From the IMG/VR virus record IMGVR_UViG_3300036770_006776, positions 1 through 48,564 of that record: a DNA stretch of 48,564 nucleotides; one strand, 5' to 3'. Of the stretch, positions 1-8,864 are shown piece by piece (position 1 is the first letter of the stretch; each line of letters starts with the position of its first letter). This stretch comes from a virus. The position numbers and the translations under genes are program-made. Below the pieces are notes generated by a model. It had not been told where the DNA came from and did not search any database. It saw only the letters and a list, made by a program, of their open reading frames with translations.

Positions 1-2
1 AT

Positions 3-230
3 ATTTGGGGGGCGTATGTAATGCAACATTACTTCCCTAATTCAGTAATTTTTACAAAGGCATCTGTTTATCAAGCAAGAAATCCACAAGACCTTGTTAA
101 AAATTTGGAAAATGAAGTGATTGGGTATAGAGGTACTTTGAATCTAATAGACAATATAAAAGATTATAGGGATTTACTTCCTGAGAAAACTGTCGAATAT
201 TTTGACATATACCAAAAATATTTTTTATGA
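3..230 (+). CDS. 3' end of a gene cut by the window edge
   Basis: The reading frame is open from base 3, with no stop before it, so this is the C-terminal end (about 75 residues) of a longer protein. The first internal ATG is at 21, but codons upstream of it are also open. The visible part is mixed alpha/beta in composition and ends in an aromatic, basic tail. Its stop codon overlaps the start of the FkbM-like methyltransferase in an ATGA arrangement, so the two are translationally coupled. By context it may belong to the sugar-modification group that follows. No family was recognised. Confidence 0.6.
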   Translation: MWGAYVMQHYFPNSVIFTKASVYQARNPQDLVKNLENEVIGYRGTLNLIDNIKDYRDLLPEKTVEYFDIYQKYFL

Positions 231-853
231 AACTAGTAATTGATATCGGAGCAAATGTAGGAAACACTGTAGAACAATTTCTGTTAAGCTCGGAAAAAGT
301 AATTTGTTTTGAACCCAACCCTGCATTAGTTAAACATTTAACTCATAGATTTTCTAATAGACCTGTTGTGGTTGATGGAAGAGGAGTATCTAATAACAAA
401 GGAACACAAACTTTCAAAATTTCGAATGCCAATACTATTTCAACATTCTCTGAAGATTGGATACATAATTCGAGATTTACCAATTCTTATAATTGGGATA
501 GAACAGTTGAAGTTCAAACTGTAACATTGGATGACATAATTGATGAATATGGGATTCCCGATTACATTAAAATAGATATTGAAGGATATGAATATGAAGT
601 TTTAACTTCATTCTCAAAATTACTTCCTGATACCGTGTTTGCGTTTGAATGGGCGGAAGAACAAAAAGATAAAATTAGCTCAATCATAAACCATTTGATA
701 AATTTAGGATATCATAAATTCAGTCATACTGAAGCGGATTCAATAAGATTAGATAAAGATATTGATTGGAAATCTTATAATGAATTTAACTTACTTCAAG
801 AATTAAACCCTGAAAAAAAAGAAAAGTGGGGTATGATTTACTTCAAAAAATAA
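227..853 (+). CDS. FkbM-family SAM-dependent methyltransferase
   Basis: 208 residues. The N-terminus has the SAM-binding Rossmann start (LVIDIGANVGN, residues 3-13) followed by an acidic strand end (CFEPNP). A second core motif, YIKIDIEGYEYEVL (about residues 113-126), is typical of the FkbM/Methyltransf_21 family, which O-methylates sugars and related small molecules. The start at 227 overlaps the previous stop (ATGA), and the next gene begins 5 nt after this stop. With an epimerase and two glycosyltransferases close by, it probably methylates a sugar on a phage or host glycan; the substrate is inferred only. Confidence 0.82.
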   Translation: MKLVIDIGANVGNTVEQFLLSSEKVICFEPNPALVKHLTHRFSNRPVVVDGRGVSNNKGTQTFKISNANTISTFSEDWIHNSRFTNSYNWDRTVEVQTVTLDDIIDEYGIPDYIKIDIEGYEYEVLTSFSKLLPDTVFAFEWAEEQKDKISSIINHLINLGYHKFSHTEADSIRLDKDIDWKSYNEFNLLQELNPEKKEKWGMIYFKK

Positions 854-858
854 AAAAA

Positions 859-1953
859 ATGAAAAAAATTGTAGTTTTAGGTGGAGGAGGGTTCATAGGT
901 GGGCACCTTGCCAAAAGATTAAAAGAAGAAGGTAATCACGTTAGAATATGTGATATTAAAAAACATGAATATTTCTTTCAAGATGAAATTTGTCATGAAT
1001 TCATTTTAGGTGATTTAACGGACCCTAAAGTCGTTGAATTAGTTATCGAAGAAGGTGTTGATGAAGTTTACCAACTTGCCGCGGATATGGGTGGTGCATT
1101 ATACATCTTTACGGGTGAACATGATGCAGACGTTATGTACAACTCAGCAACAATCAATCTTAATGTCGCTCGTGAAGCCGTGAAGAAAAAAGTTGGAAAA
1201 CTATTTTATTCATCATCGGCCTGTATGTATCCTGAACATAACCAATTAGACCCTGATAACCCTAACTGTGAAGAATCATCGGCGTATCCTGCGAATCCTG
1301 ATTCCGAATACGGATGGGAAAAATTATTTTCAGAAAGATTATATTTGGCATTTAGTAGAAACTATGGATTGAATGTTAGGGTTGGAAGATTTCATAATAT
1401 TTTTGGACCACAAGGAACATGGACTGGTGGTAGAGAAAAATCACCAGCGGCTATGTGTAGAAAAGCTGCTGAAACAGAAGATGGTGGTGAGATAGAAGTT
1501 TGGGGTAATGGATTACAAACTCGTTCATTCTTATATGTAGATGAATGTGTTGAAGCGGTAATTAGATTGATGGAATCAGAATTCGAAGGACCTGTGAATA
1601 TCGGTAGCGAGGAAATGGTTACGATTAATCAATTAGCTAAAATGGCTATTGATATTGCAGGAAAAGACATCACTATTAAAAATATTGAAGGGGAAGAATT
1701 TGTTCAAAAATATGGATTCAAATGTCCATTAGGAGTAAAAGGTAGAAATTCAGATAACAAATTATATAAAGAAAAAATTGGATGGGAAGTTAGCCAACCT
1801 TTGTCAGTTGGATTACAAAAAACTTATCAATGGATTAAGACACAAGTTGATAAAAAAAAACTAGAAACTAAATGGATTTATGAAAGTCCAGATGGAGGGA
1901 AAACAATCTATAAAAGAGAACTTATGGATTCTGAAAGACATAAAGTTAAATAA
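859..1953 (+). CDS. NAD-dependent sugar epimerase, GDP-mannose-3,5-epimerase-like
   Basis: Extended SDR enzyme of 364 residues from the ATG at 859; an upstream in-frame ATG at 826 lies inside the methyltransferase gene and is unlikely to be used. The glycine-rich NAD motif GGGGFIGG is at residues 8-15, the catalytic serine region SSSACMYP at 118-125, and the Tyr-x3-Lys pair at Y151/K155 (YGWEK). The segment AADMGG (74-79) and the ACMYPE region closely resemble plant GDP-mannose-3,5-epimerases. The expected role is making a nucleotide-sugar donor for the glycosyltransferases at 3.6-5.4 kb. Substrate identity is inferred from these motifs. Confidence 0.85.
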   Translation: MKKIVVLGGGGFIGGHLAKRLKEEGNHVRICDIKKHEYFFQDEICHEFILGDLTDPKVVELVIEEGVDEVYQLAADMGGALYIFTGEHDADVMYNSATINLNVAREAVKKKVGKLFYSSSACMYPEHNQLDPDNPNCEESSAYPANPDSEYGWEKLFSERLYLAFSRNYGLNVRVGRFHNIFGPQGTWTGGREKSPAAMCRKAAETEDGGEIEVWGNGLQTRSFLYVDECVEAVIRLMESEFEGPVNIGSEEMVTINQLAKMAIDIAGKDITIKNIEGEEFVQKYGFKCPLGVKGRNSDNKLYKEKIGWEVSQPLSVGLQKTYQWIKTQVDKKKLETKWIYESPDGGKTIYKRELMDSERHKVK

Positions 1954-1959
1954 TTAAAA

Positions 1960-2694
1960 ATGGGTAGATTAACAAAACCAAAACCAACAGCGACTTTACC
2001 AAGTGAAGAAGCACCAATTAAAAATAAAAAACAGCAAATCTGTTCCATAATCAAACGAAAAACAAAAGAAAAGTTTTTATCTGACAGTCAGAAAGAATAT
2101 TATGAAAAATTAGTAAATAACCAAATTAGTATTTGTTCGGGGCCTGCGGGTGTGGGAAAAAGTTATATTGCTATGAAATGTGCGGTTGATTTGTTATCAG
2201 ACCCTAATACTCCTTATGAGAAAATCATAATTGTTAGACCCGCAGTTGAAGCTGAAGAAAAATTAGGTAGTTTACCAGGTGGTGTCGAAGAAAAACTTGA
2301 CCCATATATTTTTCCATCCTATTATCTATTAAATAAGATAATAGGTAAAGATACTAGAGAAAAATTAAAGGAAATTGAAGCCATAGAAGTATTTGCATTG
2401 GCATATATGAGGGGTATGAATATTGATAATTCTATTTTGATTTTTGAAGAGGCACAAAACTCAACTCCAAGTCAGATGAAATTATTGTTAACTAGAATTG
2501 GATTTAACTCCAAGTTTTTCATATCGGGTGATTTGGATCAATTTGATAGACATAAAGACAAGACTCAAACTGGTTTGTGGGATGTTTTGAAAAAATTCCA
2601 AAACATGAACGATATCGGAGTTTTTGAATTCAAGTCTACAGACATCGTAAGAAACCCATTAATATCAAAAATATTAGAAAAATACGAAGAATGA
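1960..2694 (+). CDS. phoH: PhoH-like ATPase
   Basis: 244 residues. Walker A is GPAGVGKS (61-68), Walker B is around residues 158-165 (SILIFEEA, followed by QN), and ISGDLDQ (188-194) is the sensor-like motif found in PhoH and PhoH2 proteins. IIVRPAVEAEEKLG is also a family hallmark. PhoH proteins are cytoplasmic, helicase-like P-loop ATPases that are very common in marine phages; their role in infection is unsettled (RNA metabolism or phosphate stress). The gene starts 6 nt after the epimerase and its end overlaps the next start by 4 nt, so it is part of the same transcription unit. Confidence 0.93.
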   Translation: MGRLTKPKPTATLPSEEAPIKNKKQQICSIIKRKTKEKFLSDSQKEYYEKLVNNQISICSGPAGVGKSYIAMKCAVDLLSDPNTPYEKIIIVRPAVEAEEKLGSLPGGVEEKLDPYIFPSYYLLNKIIGKDTREKLKEIEAIEVFALAYMRGMNIDNSILIFEEAQNSTPSQMKLLLTRIGFNSKFFISGDLDQFDRHKDKTQTGLWDVLKKFQNMNDIGVFEFKSTDIVRNPLISKILEKYEE

Positions 2695-3290
2695 GAATCG
2701 GCATTGAATTAAATGGGGTCTTGAGGGATACATTAAAAAAAATACAACAAGAATATGAAAAGTGGTATTTGAACAATCCATTCAAAGAAGAAAATGAAGA
2801 AGATAGTTTTGAGTATGAAGTTTTGTCTGATTTAATATCTTTAGATATTAGGAAACATTTGAAATTCAAAGATGAAGACGAGTTGTATGATTTTTTATAT
2901 AAAGAGCACACAATGGAAATTTTTGGTCACGCTGGTTCAGTAGAGCCTTCAGGACTATTGGACTTGAACGAATTTTATTTGGATATGAGAGATTCTCATG
3001 ATATCATTATTGTTTCGGATGAAATAGGAAAATCAAAACCATCCTCATTATTTTTCATTTCTAAGTTTGGATGTTTAGTCGAATCGATTAGATTTTATAG
3101 TGAAAGTACAATTAATTCATTGTGGGATTCCGTAGACATTTTACTTACCGCAAATCCTAAACTATTATTAGACCATCCACAAAACAAAATGGTAATTAAA
3201 TTCAACACAACGTATAATACTGATGTCGAATCTAATTTTCATATTTCAAGTCTTAAGGAGTTAAAAACAAAAATACAAGAAATATTATGA
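2691..3290 (+). CDS. HAD-like protein, possibly inactive
   Basis: 199 residues. The N-terminus (RIGIELNGVLRDTL) is laid out like the first strand and DxDG loop of HAD phosphatases, but the expected Asp nucleophile is replaced: the motif reads ELNGV rather than DxDG. A second HAD-like motif (IIIVSDE, around residue 106) and a later LLTANPK stretch agree with a Rossmannoid HAD fold. If this is a HAD protein, the missing nucleophile suggests a binding or regulatory role. It overlaps both neighbours by 4 nt (ATGA). The fold is inferred from pattern, with no search to support it. Confidence 0.5.
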   Translation: MRIGIELNGVLRDTLKKIQQEYEKWYLNNPFKEENEEDSFEYEVLSDLISLDIRKHLKFKDEDELYDFLYKEHTMEIFGHAGSVEPSGLLDLNEFYLDMRDSHDIIIVSDEIGKSKPSSLFFISKFGCLVESIRFYSESTINSLWDSVDILLTANPKLLLDHPQNKMVIKFNTTYNTDVESNFHISSLKELKTKIQEIL

Positions 3291-3571
3291 TACAGGTATT
3301 AGGTGAGAATTATTTTATCGACTTAGATGAAATTGAAAATTATCTCGATATGAGTCAAGCTGACAACGGTGAAGATTCAGAGTCAGGAATGACAGAAACA
3401 AAAATTAATATTATCAAATTCGAAATGGTTAAAATGTTATTAGACACTGTTTTGAATGAACAAGAAATTGTTGACGAAAAACTTGGAATGAAATCTAACG
3501 CACAAGTTAGTATACCTTTTAGGTTAGCATTCAATAGTTTATTAAATAAAAAACTTATCAATCATTATTAA
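3287..3571 (+). CDS. Small acidic hypothetical protein
   Basis: 94 residues, acidic in the first half and mostly helical. It has no signal peptide, membrane segment or recognised motif. The start overlaps the previous stop (ATGA), and the next gene begins one base after this stop, so it is embedded in the operon and very likely real. Its position just before the glycosyltransferases is the only functional hint. Confidence 0.72.
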   Translation: MIQVLGENYFIDLDEIENYLDMSQADNGEDSESGMTETKINIIKFEMVKMLLDTVLNEQEIVDEKLGMKSNAQVSIPFRLAFNSLLNKKLINHY

Positions 3572-3572
3572 T

Positions 3573-4625
3573 ATGGAAAACCAACTTCAAGAAAAAGTAA
3601 AACAGTCCATTAAGATATTAAGAGACAAACAAGCTAGAATATATTTTTTAGTTCAGGATACTAAAGGTAACGCAAAGGCTTCGGTAAGACTCATATATCA
3701 AATGGCGAAAGCATTAAAAGATAATGGATTTAATCCAATAATACTTCACGAAAAAGTCGATTATGCAGGAGTTGTTGCATGGTTAGATGAAGAATATATG
3801 TCAATTCCTCACCGTGCGATTGAAGGACAAAATTTAGAAATTTCTCCAGAGGACTTTTTGGTCATCCCTGAAATTTTTGGATATGTGATGGAACAAGTAA
3901 AACAACTTCCTTGTGCTAAAATTGTGTTAACACAACAATATGCTCACATGTTAGAAACCTTACAGCCAGGTCAAACTTGGAACCAATTTGGGTTTTTGAA
4001 GTGTATTACAACATCAAGTAAACAAATGGAATATATCGAAAGAGTAATGAGACAAATTTCTTTCGATATTATTGATCCTTTAATTAGTGAAGAATTTACA
4101 CCTAAATCAAGTCCCGCGATGCCTATCATTGGTGTTCATGCGAAAGAACAAAGTGATGCAATCAATTTGATTAAAACTTTCTACTTGAAATTCCCTCAGT
4201 ATCGATGGTTTACGTTTAGAGATTTACGAGGATTGTCTGAAAAAGAGTTTGCAAATTCTTTGAGAGATTGTTTTTTGAGTGTATGGATTGACGACCATAG
4301 TGCGTTTGGTACTTTCCCATTAGAATCTATGAAATCAAATATTCCCGTAATTGGTAAAGTTCCAAACCTTTCACCTGATTGGATGAGTGAAGAAAATGGT
4401 ATTTGGGTTACTGACCAAACTTTATTACCTGATTTAGTTGCAGACTACGCCCAAAATTGGTTAGAAGATAATATTGACCCACAAATTTTCGAAAAAATGA
4501 AAGAGACCGTTGAAAGATATTCGGATAAACAAAAGTTTGAATCGACCGTAGTTTCCTTATTTGAAGGATATTTGACTACAAGAGCAGATTCATTCGAAAA
4601 TCAAATTTCCAAAACAGAAGAATAA
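3573..4625 (+). CDS. Glycosyltransferase, GT-B (group 1-like)
   Basis: 350 residues. The N-terminal half has a GT-B style layout: a strand, then KASVRLIYQMAKALKDNGF, like the "go up the hierarchy" helix of glycogen-synthase-type transferases. The C-terminal half has the sugar-nucleotide region, including FSVWIDDHSAFGTFPLESMKS-like spacing (around residue 240-260), where a conserved Glu in an E-x(n)-A/S context contacts the donor. There is no signal peptide, so it should act in the cytoplasm. Neighbouring glycosyltransferase and epimerase genes suggest modification of virion protein, phage DNA or a host glycan. The exact family is uncertain. Confidence 0.65.
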   Translation: MENQLQEKVKQSIKILRDKQARIYFLVQDTKGNAKASVRLIYQMAKALKDNGFNPIILHEKVDYAGVVAWLDEEYMSIPHRAIEGQNLEISPEDFLVIPEIFGYVMEQVKQLPCAKIVLTQQYAHMLETLQPGQTWNQFGFLKCITTSSKQMEYIERVMRQISFDIIDPLISEEFTPKSSPAMPIIGVHAKEQSDAINLIKTFYLKFPQYRWFTFRDLRGLSEKEFANSLRDCFLSVWIDDHSAFGTFPLESMKSNIPVIGKVPNLSPDWMSEENGIWVTDQTLLPDLVADYAQNWLEDNIDPQIFEKMKETVERYSDKQKFESTVVSLFEGYLTTRADSFENQISKTEE

Positions 4626-4626
4626 T

Positions 4627-5433
4627 ATGAATAATACACTATCACTATCAGTAATACTACCTATAAAATCATCTAAAGCAAAAGATTTTGATGAGTATTT
4701 TGAAAAAGCAATTTTATCTCTTAAAAATCAACAAGTAGGATTTGAAGAATTAGTAATTGTGCACTCACAAGAACAATCTCTAATTGACTTCTTGAATTCA
4801 TATGATTTTGGAGATTTAAATGTCACAAAATTGTTGTGGGACCAAGAACCTAATTATGCAAATCAGGTAAATTTCGGTATCAAGAACTCTAAAGGAACTT
4901 GGATATCTCTCTTCGAATTTGACGATGAGTATTCATCTATATGGTTCAAAAATGTTAAAAAGTATGTAGAATCATTTCCTGACGTTCAAATGTTTTTACC
5001 TGTTGTGGTGGAAACAGATGAAAAGGGTTTATTTGCAGGTTTCACAAACGAAGCAACATTTGCAGCTAATTTCTCACAAGAAATGGGTATATTAACAAAT
5101 GATACTTTACAAGAATATCAAAACTTTCAAACCGCAGGTTCCGTAATCAAAAAATCAGTTATCGAAGATTTTGGTGGTTTCAAACCATCAATCAAACTAA
5201 CTTTTATATATGAATTTTTATTGAGATTGACCTATAACTCCGTTACAGTCATGACAATTCCAAGACTAGGTTATAAACATGTAAATCTTCGTGAAGGTTC
5301 TATTTTTTGGAATTACAAATTTGGAGATAGTAAAATGGTTGAAGATGAGGTGAAGTTTTGGATTCAAGCGGCTAAAAGAGAGTATTTTTTCACGGACGAC
5401 AGATCCATAAAATATCAATCTGAAAATGCTTAA
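4627..5433 (+). CDS. Glycosyltransferase family 2-like
   Basis: 268 residues. It starts with the GT-A pattern SLSVILPIKSS and continues to a nucleotide-sugar strand ending in SLFEFDDEYSS (about residues 96-106), which supplies a DxD-like acidic pair for metal-diphosphate binding. The Gly/Phe-rich acceptor region around residues 170-180 (FGGFKPS) is also usual for GT2. It lies 1 nt after the GT-B gene, and its stop overlaps the sigma-factor start by one base. It probably transfers the sugar made by the epimerase and modified by the FkbM methyltransferase; the acceptor is unknown. Confidence 0.72.
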   Translation: MNNTLSLSVILPIKSSKAKDFDEYFEKAILSLKNQQVGFEELVIVHSQEQSLIDFLNSYDFGDLNVTKLLWDQEPNYANQVNFGIKNSKGTWISLFEFDDEYSSIWFKNVKKYVESFPDVQMFLPVVVETDEKGLFAGFTNEATFAANFSQEMGILTNDTLQEYQNFQTAGSVIKKSVIEDFGGFKPSIKLTFIYEFLLRLTYNSVTVMTIPRLGYKHVNLREGSIFWNYKFGDSKMVEDEVKFWIQAAKREYFFTDDRSIKYQSENA

Positions 5434-6179
5434 TGCAAACTTCAATCTCTGCTACAACAGAGGATATTTTATCAAAAAAAAGAGGTAGAAAGGCTGTTAA
5501 AGAAAATTATTTTGATGTAAGAGAAGAGGAGGCGGTTAGAAAATTTCTGATTGCCGAATCGTCCTACGAAAAAAATAAAATCTATAATCAGTTTTTAAGG
5601 CATCCTTTAGATAAAATGATTTCCTCAATTATTCGACGATATAAATTATATCGTAAAGATATGGATTTTGAGGAAATTCATACAGATACACATTCCTTCC
5701 TTATGACGAAAGTCGATAAGTTTAAGCCCGATAAAAATAAAAAGGCGTATTCTTATTTTGGAACTATATGTAAAAATTACTTAATGGGCCAAATCATAAA
5801 AGACCAAAAAGAAACTAATCGAAAAATATCATACGAGGATATTTCATCAAGTTTAGAGGAAAGACCTGATTTGACTTATAGAATTGACGATGATGTAGTT
5901 GAAACCGATTATGTGATTAATCAATATTTAGATGAGTTAAAAAATTACATTGAGTTAGAACAACTAAATGACAATGAAAAAAAATTAGGTTATGCACTAA
6001 TTGATTTGTTTGATAATTACGAAACAATTTTTTCAGGGGCGGACAATAATAAATTCAATAAGAATGTAATATTATTATCACTGAGAGAGATGACTAATTT
6101 AAGTACTAAAGAAATACGTAGTTCAATCAAAAGATTCAAAAAATTATATATCGTAATTCAATCAAGAATCAAAAACTAA
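5433..6179 (+). CDS. Phage late sigma factor, T4 gp55-like
   Basis: 248 residues, basic and helical. The central segment (about residues 65-125) has the sigma region 2 layout seen in T4 gp55 relatives: a helix with IRRYKLY, an acidic turn, then FKPDKNKKAYSYFGTICKNY, the aromatic-rich stretch used to recognise and melt the -10 box. An acidic linker follows, and then a C-terminal basic helix. It probably directs host RNA polymerase to late promoters; the TATTTAT boxes upstream of the virion genes are candidate targets. The start overlaps the previous stop by one base. The assignment rests on pattern recognition. Confidence 0.72.
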   Translation: MQTSISATTEDILSKKRGRKAVKENYFDVREEEAVRKFLIAESSYEKNKIYNQFLRHPLDKMISSIIRRYKLYRKDMDFEEIHTDTHSFLMTKVDKFKPDKNKKAYSYFGTICKNYLMGQIIKDQKETNRKISYEDISSSLEERPDLTYRIDDDVVETDYVINQYLDELKNYIELEQLNDNEKKLGYALIDLFDNYETIFSGADNNKFNKNVILLSLREMTNLSTKEIRSSIKRFKKLYIVIQSRIKN

Positions 6180-6187
6180 TAAAAAAG

Positions 6188-6194
6188 TATTTAT
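6188..6194 (+). promoter_or_regulatory. TATTTAT late-promoter-like box
   Basis: TATTTAT lies 4 nt before the ATG of the next gene, in the 19-nt gap after the sigma-factor gene. There is no TTTG/-33 element about 20 nt upstream. It belongs to the recurring box in front of virion genes. The very short distance implies a near-leaderless transcript or a different role. Confidence 0.45.
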
Positions 6195-6198
6195 AGAT

Positions 6199-6567
6199 AT
6201 GCCGAGACCTCAAAGAAAAGAAATCAATTTTACCAAAGATTCTATATTATCACTCATGCAAGAAATCTATAATGAACTTGTAGAACAAAGACAAACTGCG
6301 ATTAGGATACAGAATAAGATGTTAGCAATGTTAAAGGATCCATCTGATATGACTACTATTGGTCCTGTGATTGAAAAACAACAAAAAATCGTAAATGATT
6401 GTGTTGAAAAAAAACTTAATTTATCGAAATTACAATCAAGTATTTGGGAAAAATCTAATAACAACAAGGAGGAATCATTTTCTCTCGCAGATTTGGACGA
6501 TGATTTAATACAGAATCTCATTGAAAAAGATGTTTCCAAAGATGAGGAATCATATAAAATGAGATAA
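6199..6567 (+). CDS. Small helical protein at head of tail gene group
   Basis: 122 residues, almost wholly helical, with coiled-coil-like heptads in residues 12-75 and an acidic C-terminal end. It has no signal peptide, membrane segment or recognised domain. It follows a TATTTAT box and sits 3 nt before a large structural gene, so it may be a tail or baseplate assembly factor or chaperone. That role is inferred from position alone. Confidence 0.65.
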   Translation: MPRPQRKEINFTKDSILSLMQEIYNELVEQRQTAIRIQNKMLAMLKDPSDMTTIGPVIEKQQKIVNDCVEKKLNLSKLQSSIWEKSNNNKEESFSLADLDDDLIQNLIEKDVSKDEESYKMR

Positions 6568-6570
6568 AAT

Positions 6571-8649
6571 ATGCCATTAGATATAAATTCAGCTCAGCAA
6601 ACAATTCAAAGTAAAATTGATGCATACAAAACTTACAGGGAGGTTTCACAATCCGAAAAGAGTTTATTGGGTAAAGCGGGAAATTCAGCATCAGAAGCAA
6701 CATCGCAAATATCCAGTGCATTAGATAAGGTAAGTGAATTTCAAAAAAGATTTCAAAGAGATCCTCCGAATTCGATGGATCAGTTGTTGGGATTCTTGGG
6801 GCAAACTCAAGGGAACGGTAGTTCTACTCTAAGATATTTAAGAAGTAAAATATTACAGGCTGCGGCACAAATTGAGCCAAAAATGGAGGATATCCTCAAA
6901 AGGGAAACGATAAATGCCCTTGGGTGTTCTGTCGAACAAACATACAATGGTGTGAGCGCGGAAAGTTTATCGTTTCAACCATTACCTCTAAGACCTCAAC
7001 AAGAAGGTATATACATACCTGTAAGTTCATTAGATTTTTTTTCGAATCTCAAACAATCTCCCGAAACTAATTTTGGTAGAGTTTATTACGAGAAAGAAGA
7101 ACCATCTGCAGATTCAACATTTCGTCCTTATGGTGGGCCGATACCATTTCCAATGAATCGGCAATTGTTTGGATTAATGACTTCTGACAACAAAGATAGG
7201 TCGTATAGTCAAATTAATGGTAAGAATTATTTAGGAAAATCAGGACAAAATCTATTCGACATACAATACACTCAAATGAATAGTTTTGGTGTAACGGGGG
7301 ATTACTATCGAGTTTTTTTAATTGACCGTGAGGATAATCAAGGAAACATTACAAACAACGTTGGAGAATTTATTTCTGATTATTATAGTACTATAAAAAT
7401 AGTTGATTCTGTAGATATTGGCGCCCAAATTGTAAATTTAATTTCTGGTGCCATGAACATCGACGCACAAGTTGGGTTTGGTGAATTAAACAATCAAAGT
7501 AGATTTAGTTTAATTGCTTCTAGAATCCTTGGATTATGTTTTGATGAAAGAAGAGAAATCGATGTCAGCGGTGTCTCTAAAGTTGGTGAATTAGATGGTG
7601 TTGACGAATCTTTTTTCGAACTTAACGAGATTGATTTACGAAATATTGAAATTGAAATTTCGAATGTTCAAAATGGCATCATAGAATTTGAAGATTGTGA
7701 TAATATTCAATTACCTGTTAATTCTGAAACATTAGTGTCACAATTAATTGAGTTCCGAAATAATTTAAGTGGAGAAACTGTTGAAGAACAAGCGGAAAAT
7801 ATTGGGGAAATTATCGATGCAATATCAGAGAATCCTGCATGGTCTTTAACCGCTCCTTCGAATTTGAACGTAAAACTTTCTATTGATAAAAGTGTAATTA
7901 AAAAAATACCATTGGCAGTTGCTGCGGCCGTATTGACACCAAAAAATCTATTACCACTTTATACTTTATTATCTATAGTTCAATCAGGATCAACATACAC
8001 CTATAATCAGGCAGTAACTGAAATTAATGAGACCGGTGAATCGATTAATTCTCAAGGAAACGCTGGATCGAGTATTGGGTCACAAGGGAGTAATATTGTA
8101 ACTAGTGGTGAAGACTTCTTAAAAAAATATAAAACGTTTGCAATTCAGGTTATTTCTCAAATTAATGCGGAGTTCCTTCAAGTTCTTTACGAAATATTAA
8201 AAAAAGATATTGTTAATTTAGTTTCTATTATAATTTCTGATGTTCAAAGATCGGCAATATTGAAACAATATGCAATAATAATTAGATTAGCTCAAATTGC
8301 TTTGGTTGTGTCTCAATTAATAAACGATTATCGAAAATGTAAAAGTCTTTTAGATAACATCTTACTTTTACTAAATCTAATTGGTCAAACAGTTCCAATA
8401 CAAATACCACTACCATTATTATCTTTGGCGGCATTATTACCAGGAACTTCACCTGAAAGAGCGTCAATTAATGTTATCGAAGGTCTACAAAAAGTAGGAA
8501 TACCAACAGGAACTTTACCCGATGGTTCACCAAACTTAATGGCACTATATGATTTAATCAGTAAAAAAGGAAGTGATAAAGAAGAAGCGGAAAACGGAAA
8601 AATTTTAGTCGCAACCGCAACAGGCCCTGGATACGGAAAAAAATTATAA
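6571..8649 (+). CDS. Large putative baseplate/tail structural protein
   Basis: 692 residues. The N-terminal 130 residues are helical and Gln/Ser-rich; the middle is a beta-rich region with many aromatic residues (around 150-260). The C-terminal third has hydrophobic helices (around residues 440-470 and 560-620), and the end is Gly/Lys-rich. There is no signal peptide, so the hydrophobic stretches may be buried packing surfaces or membrane-penetrating elements rather than simple membrane anchors. It lies 3 nt after a small helical protein and 2 nt before another, with a gp5-like hub gene next. No specific T4 homologue was recognised. Confidence 0.65.
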   Translation: MPLDINSAQQTIQSKIDAYKTYREVSQSEKSLLGKAGNSASEATSQISSALDKVSEFQKRFQRDPPNSMDQLLGFLGQTQGNGSSTLRYLRSKILQAAAQIEPKMEDILKRETINALGCSVEQTYNGVSAESLSFQPLPLRPQQEGIYIPVSSLDFFSNLKQSPETNFGRVYYEKEEPSADSTFRPYGGPIPFPMNRQLFGLMTSDNKDRSYSQINGKNYLGKSGQNLFDIQYTQMNSFGVTGDYYRVFLIDREDNQGNITNNVGEFISDYYSTIKIVDSVDIGAQIVNLISGAMNIDAQVGFGELNNQSRFSLIASRILGLCFDERREIDVSGVSKVGELDGVDESFFELNEIDLRNIEIEISNVQNGIIEFEDCDNIQLPVNSETLVSQLIEFRNNLSGETVEEQAENIGEIIDAISENPAWSLTAPSNLNVKLSIDKSVIKKIPLAVAAAVLTPKNLLPLYTLLSIVQSGSTYTYNQAVTEINETGESINSQGNAGSSIGSQGSNIVTSGEDFLKKYKTFAIQVISQINAEFLQVLYEILKKDIVNLVSIIISDVQRSAILKQYAIIIRLAQIALVVSQLINDYRKCKSLLDNILLLLNLIGQTVPIQIPLPLLSLAALLPGTSPERASINVIEGLQKVGIPTGTLPDGSPNLMALYDLISKKGSDKEEAENGKILVATATGPGYGKKL

Positions 8650-8651
8650 CT

Positions 8652-8864
8652 ATGAAAGACGAAAAATTTAAGGAAATATTAGATAGTCAATTATTACTCA
8701 AAGACTTACCAAATACAAAGTTGGTGGAATATATGGATTTATTATCATCGGATTTCGAATCAACAAAAGAATCTATAATAAAAAGTACTTTATACTTAGA
8801 TAAAGTTGAAGAATTATACGACAGAGTATTAAAGGTTTATCAAGAAAGAAATAATGGAAAATAA
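8652..8864 (+). CDS. Small helical protein between tail genes
   Basis: 70 residues, charged and entirely helical. It begins 2 nt after the large tail gene, and its end overlaps the next gene's start by 11 nt, which points to tight translational coupling. No motif was recognised. It may be an assembly chaperone or a minor tail component. Confidence 0.65.
   Translation: MKDEKFKEILDSQLLLKDLPNTKLVEYMDLLSSDFESTKESIIKSTLYLDKVEELYDRVLKVYQERNNGK

Noticed and set aside
5433-6179. Possible anti-sigma or generic DNA-binding protein instead of a sigma factor
   Set aside because: The Phe/Tyr-rich segment after a basic helix, and the order of charged linkers, fit gp55-type sigma better, though a search would be needed to be certain.
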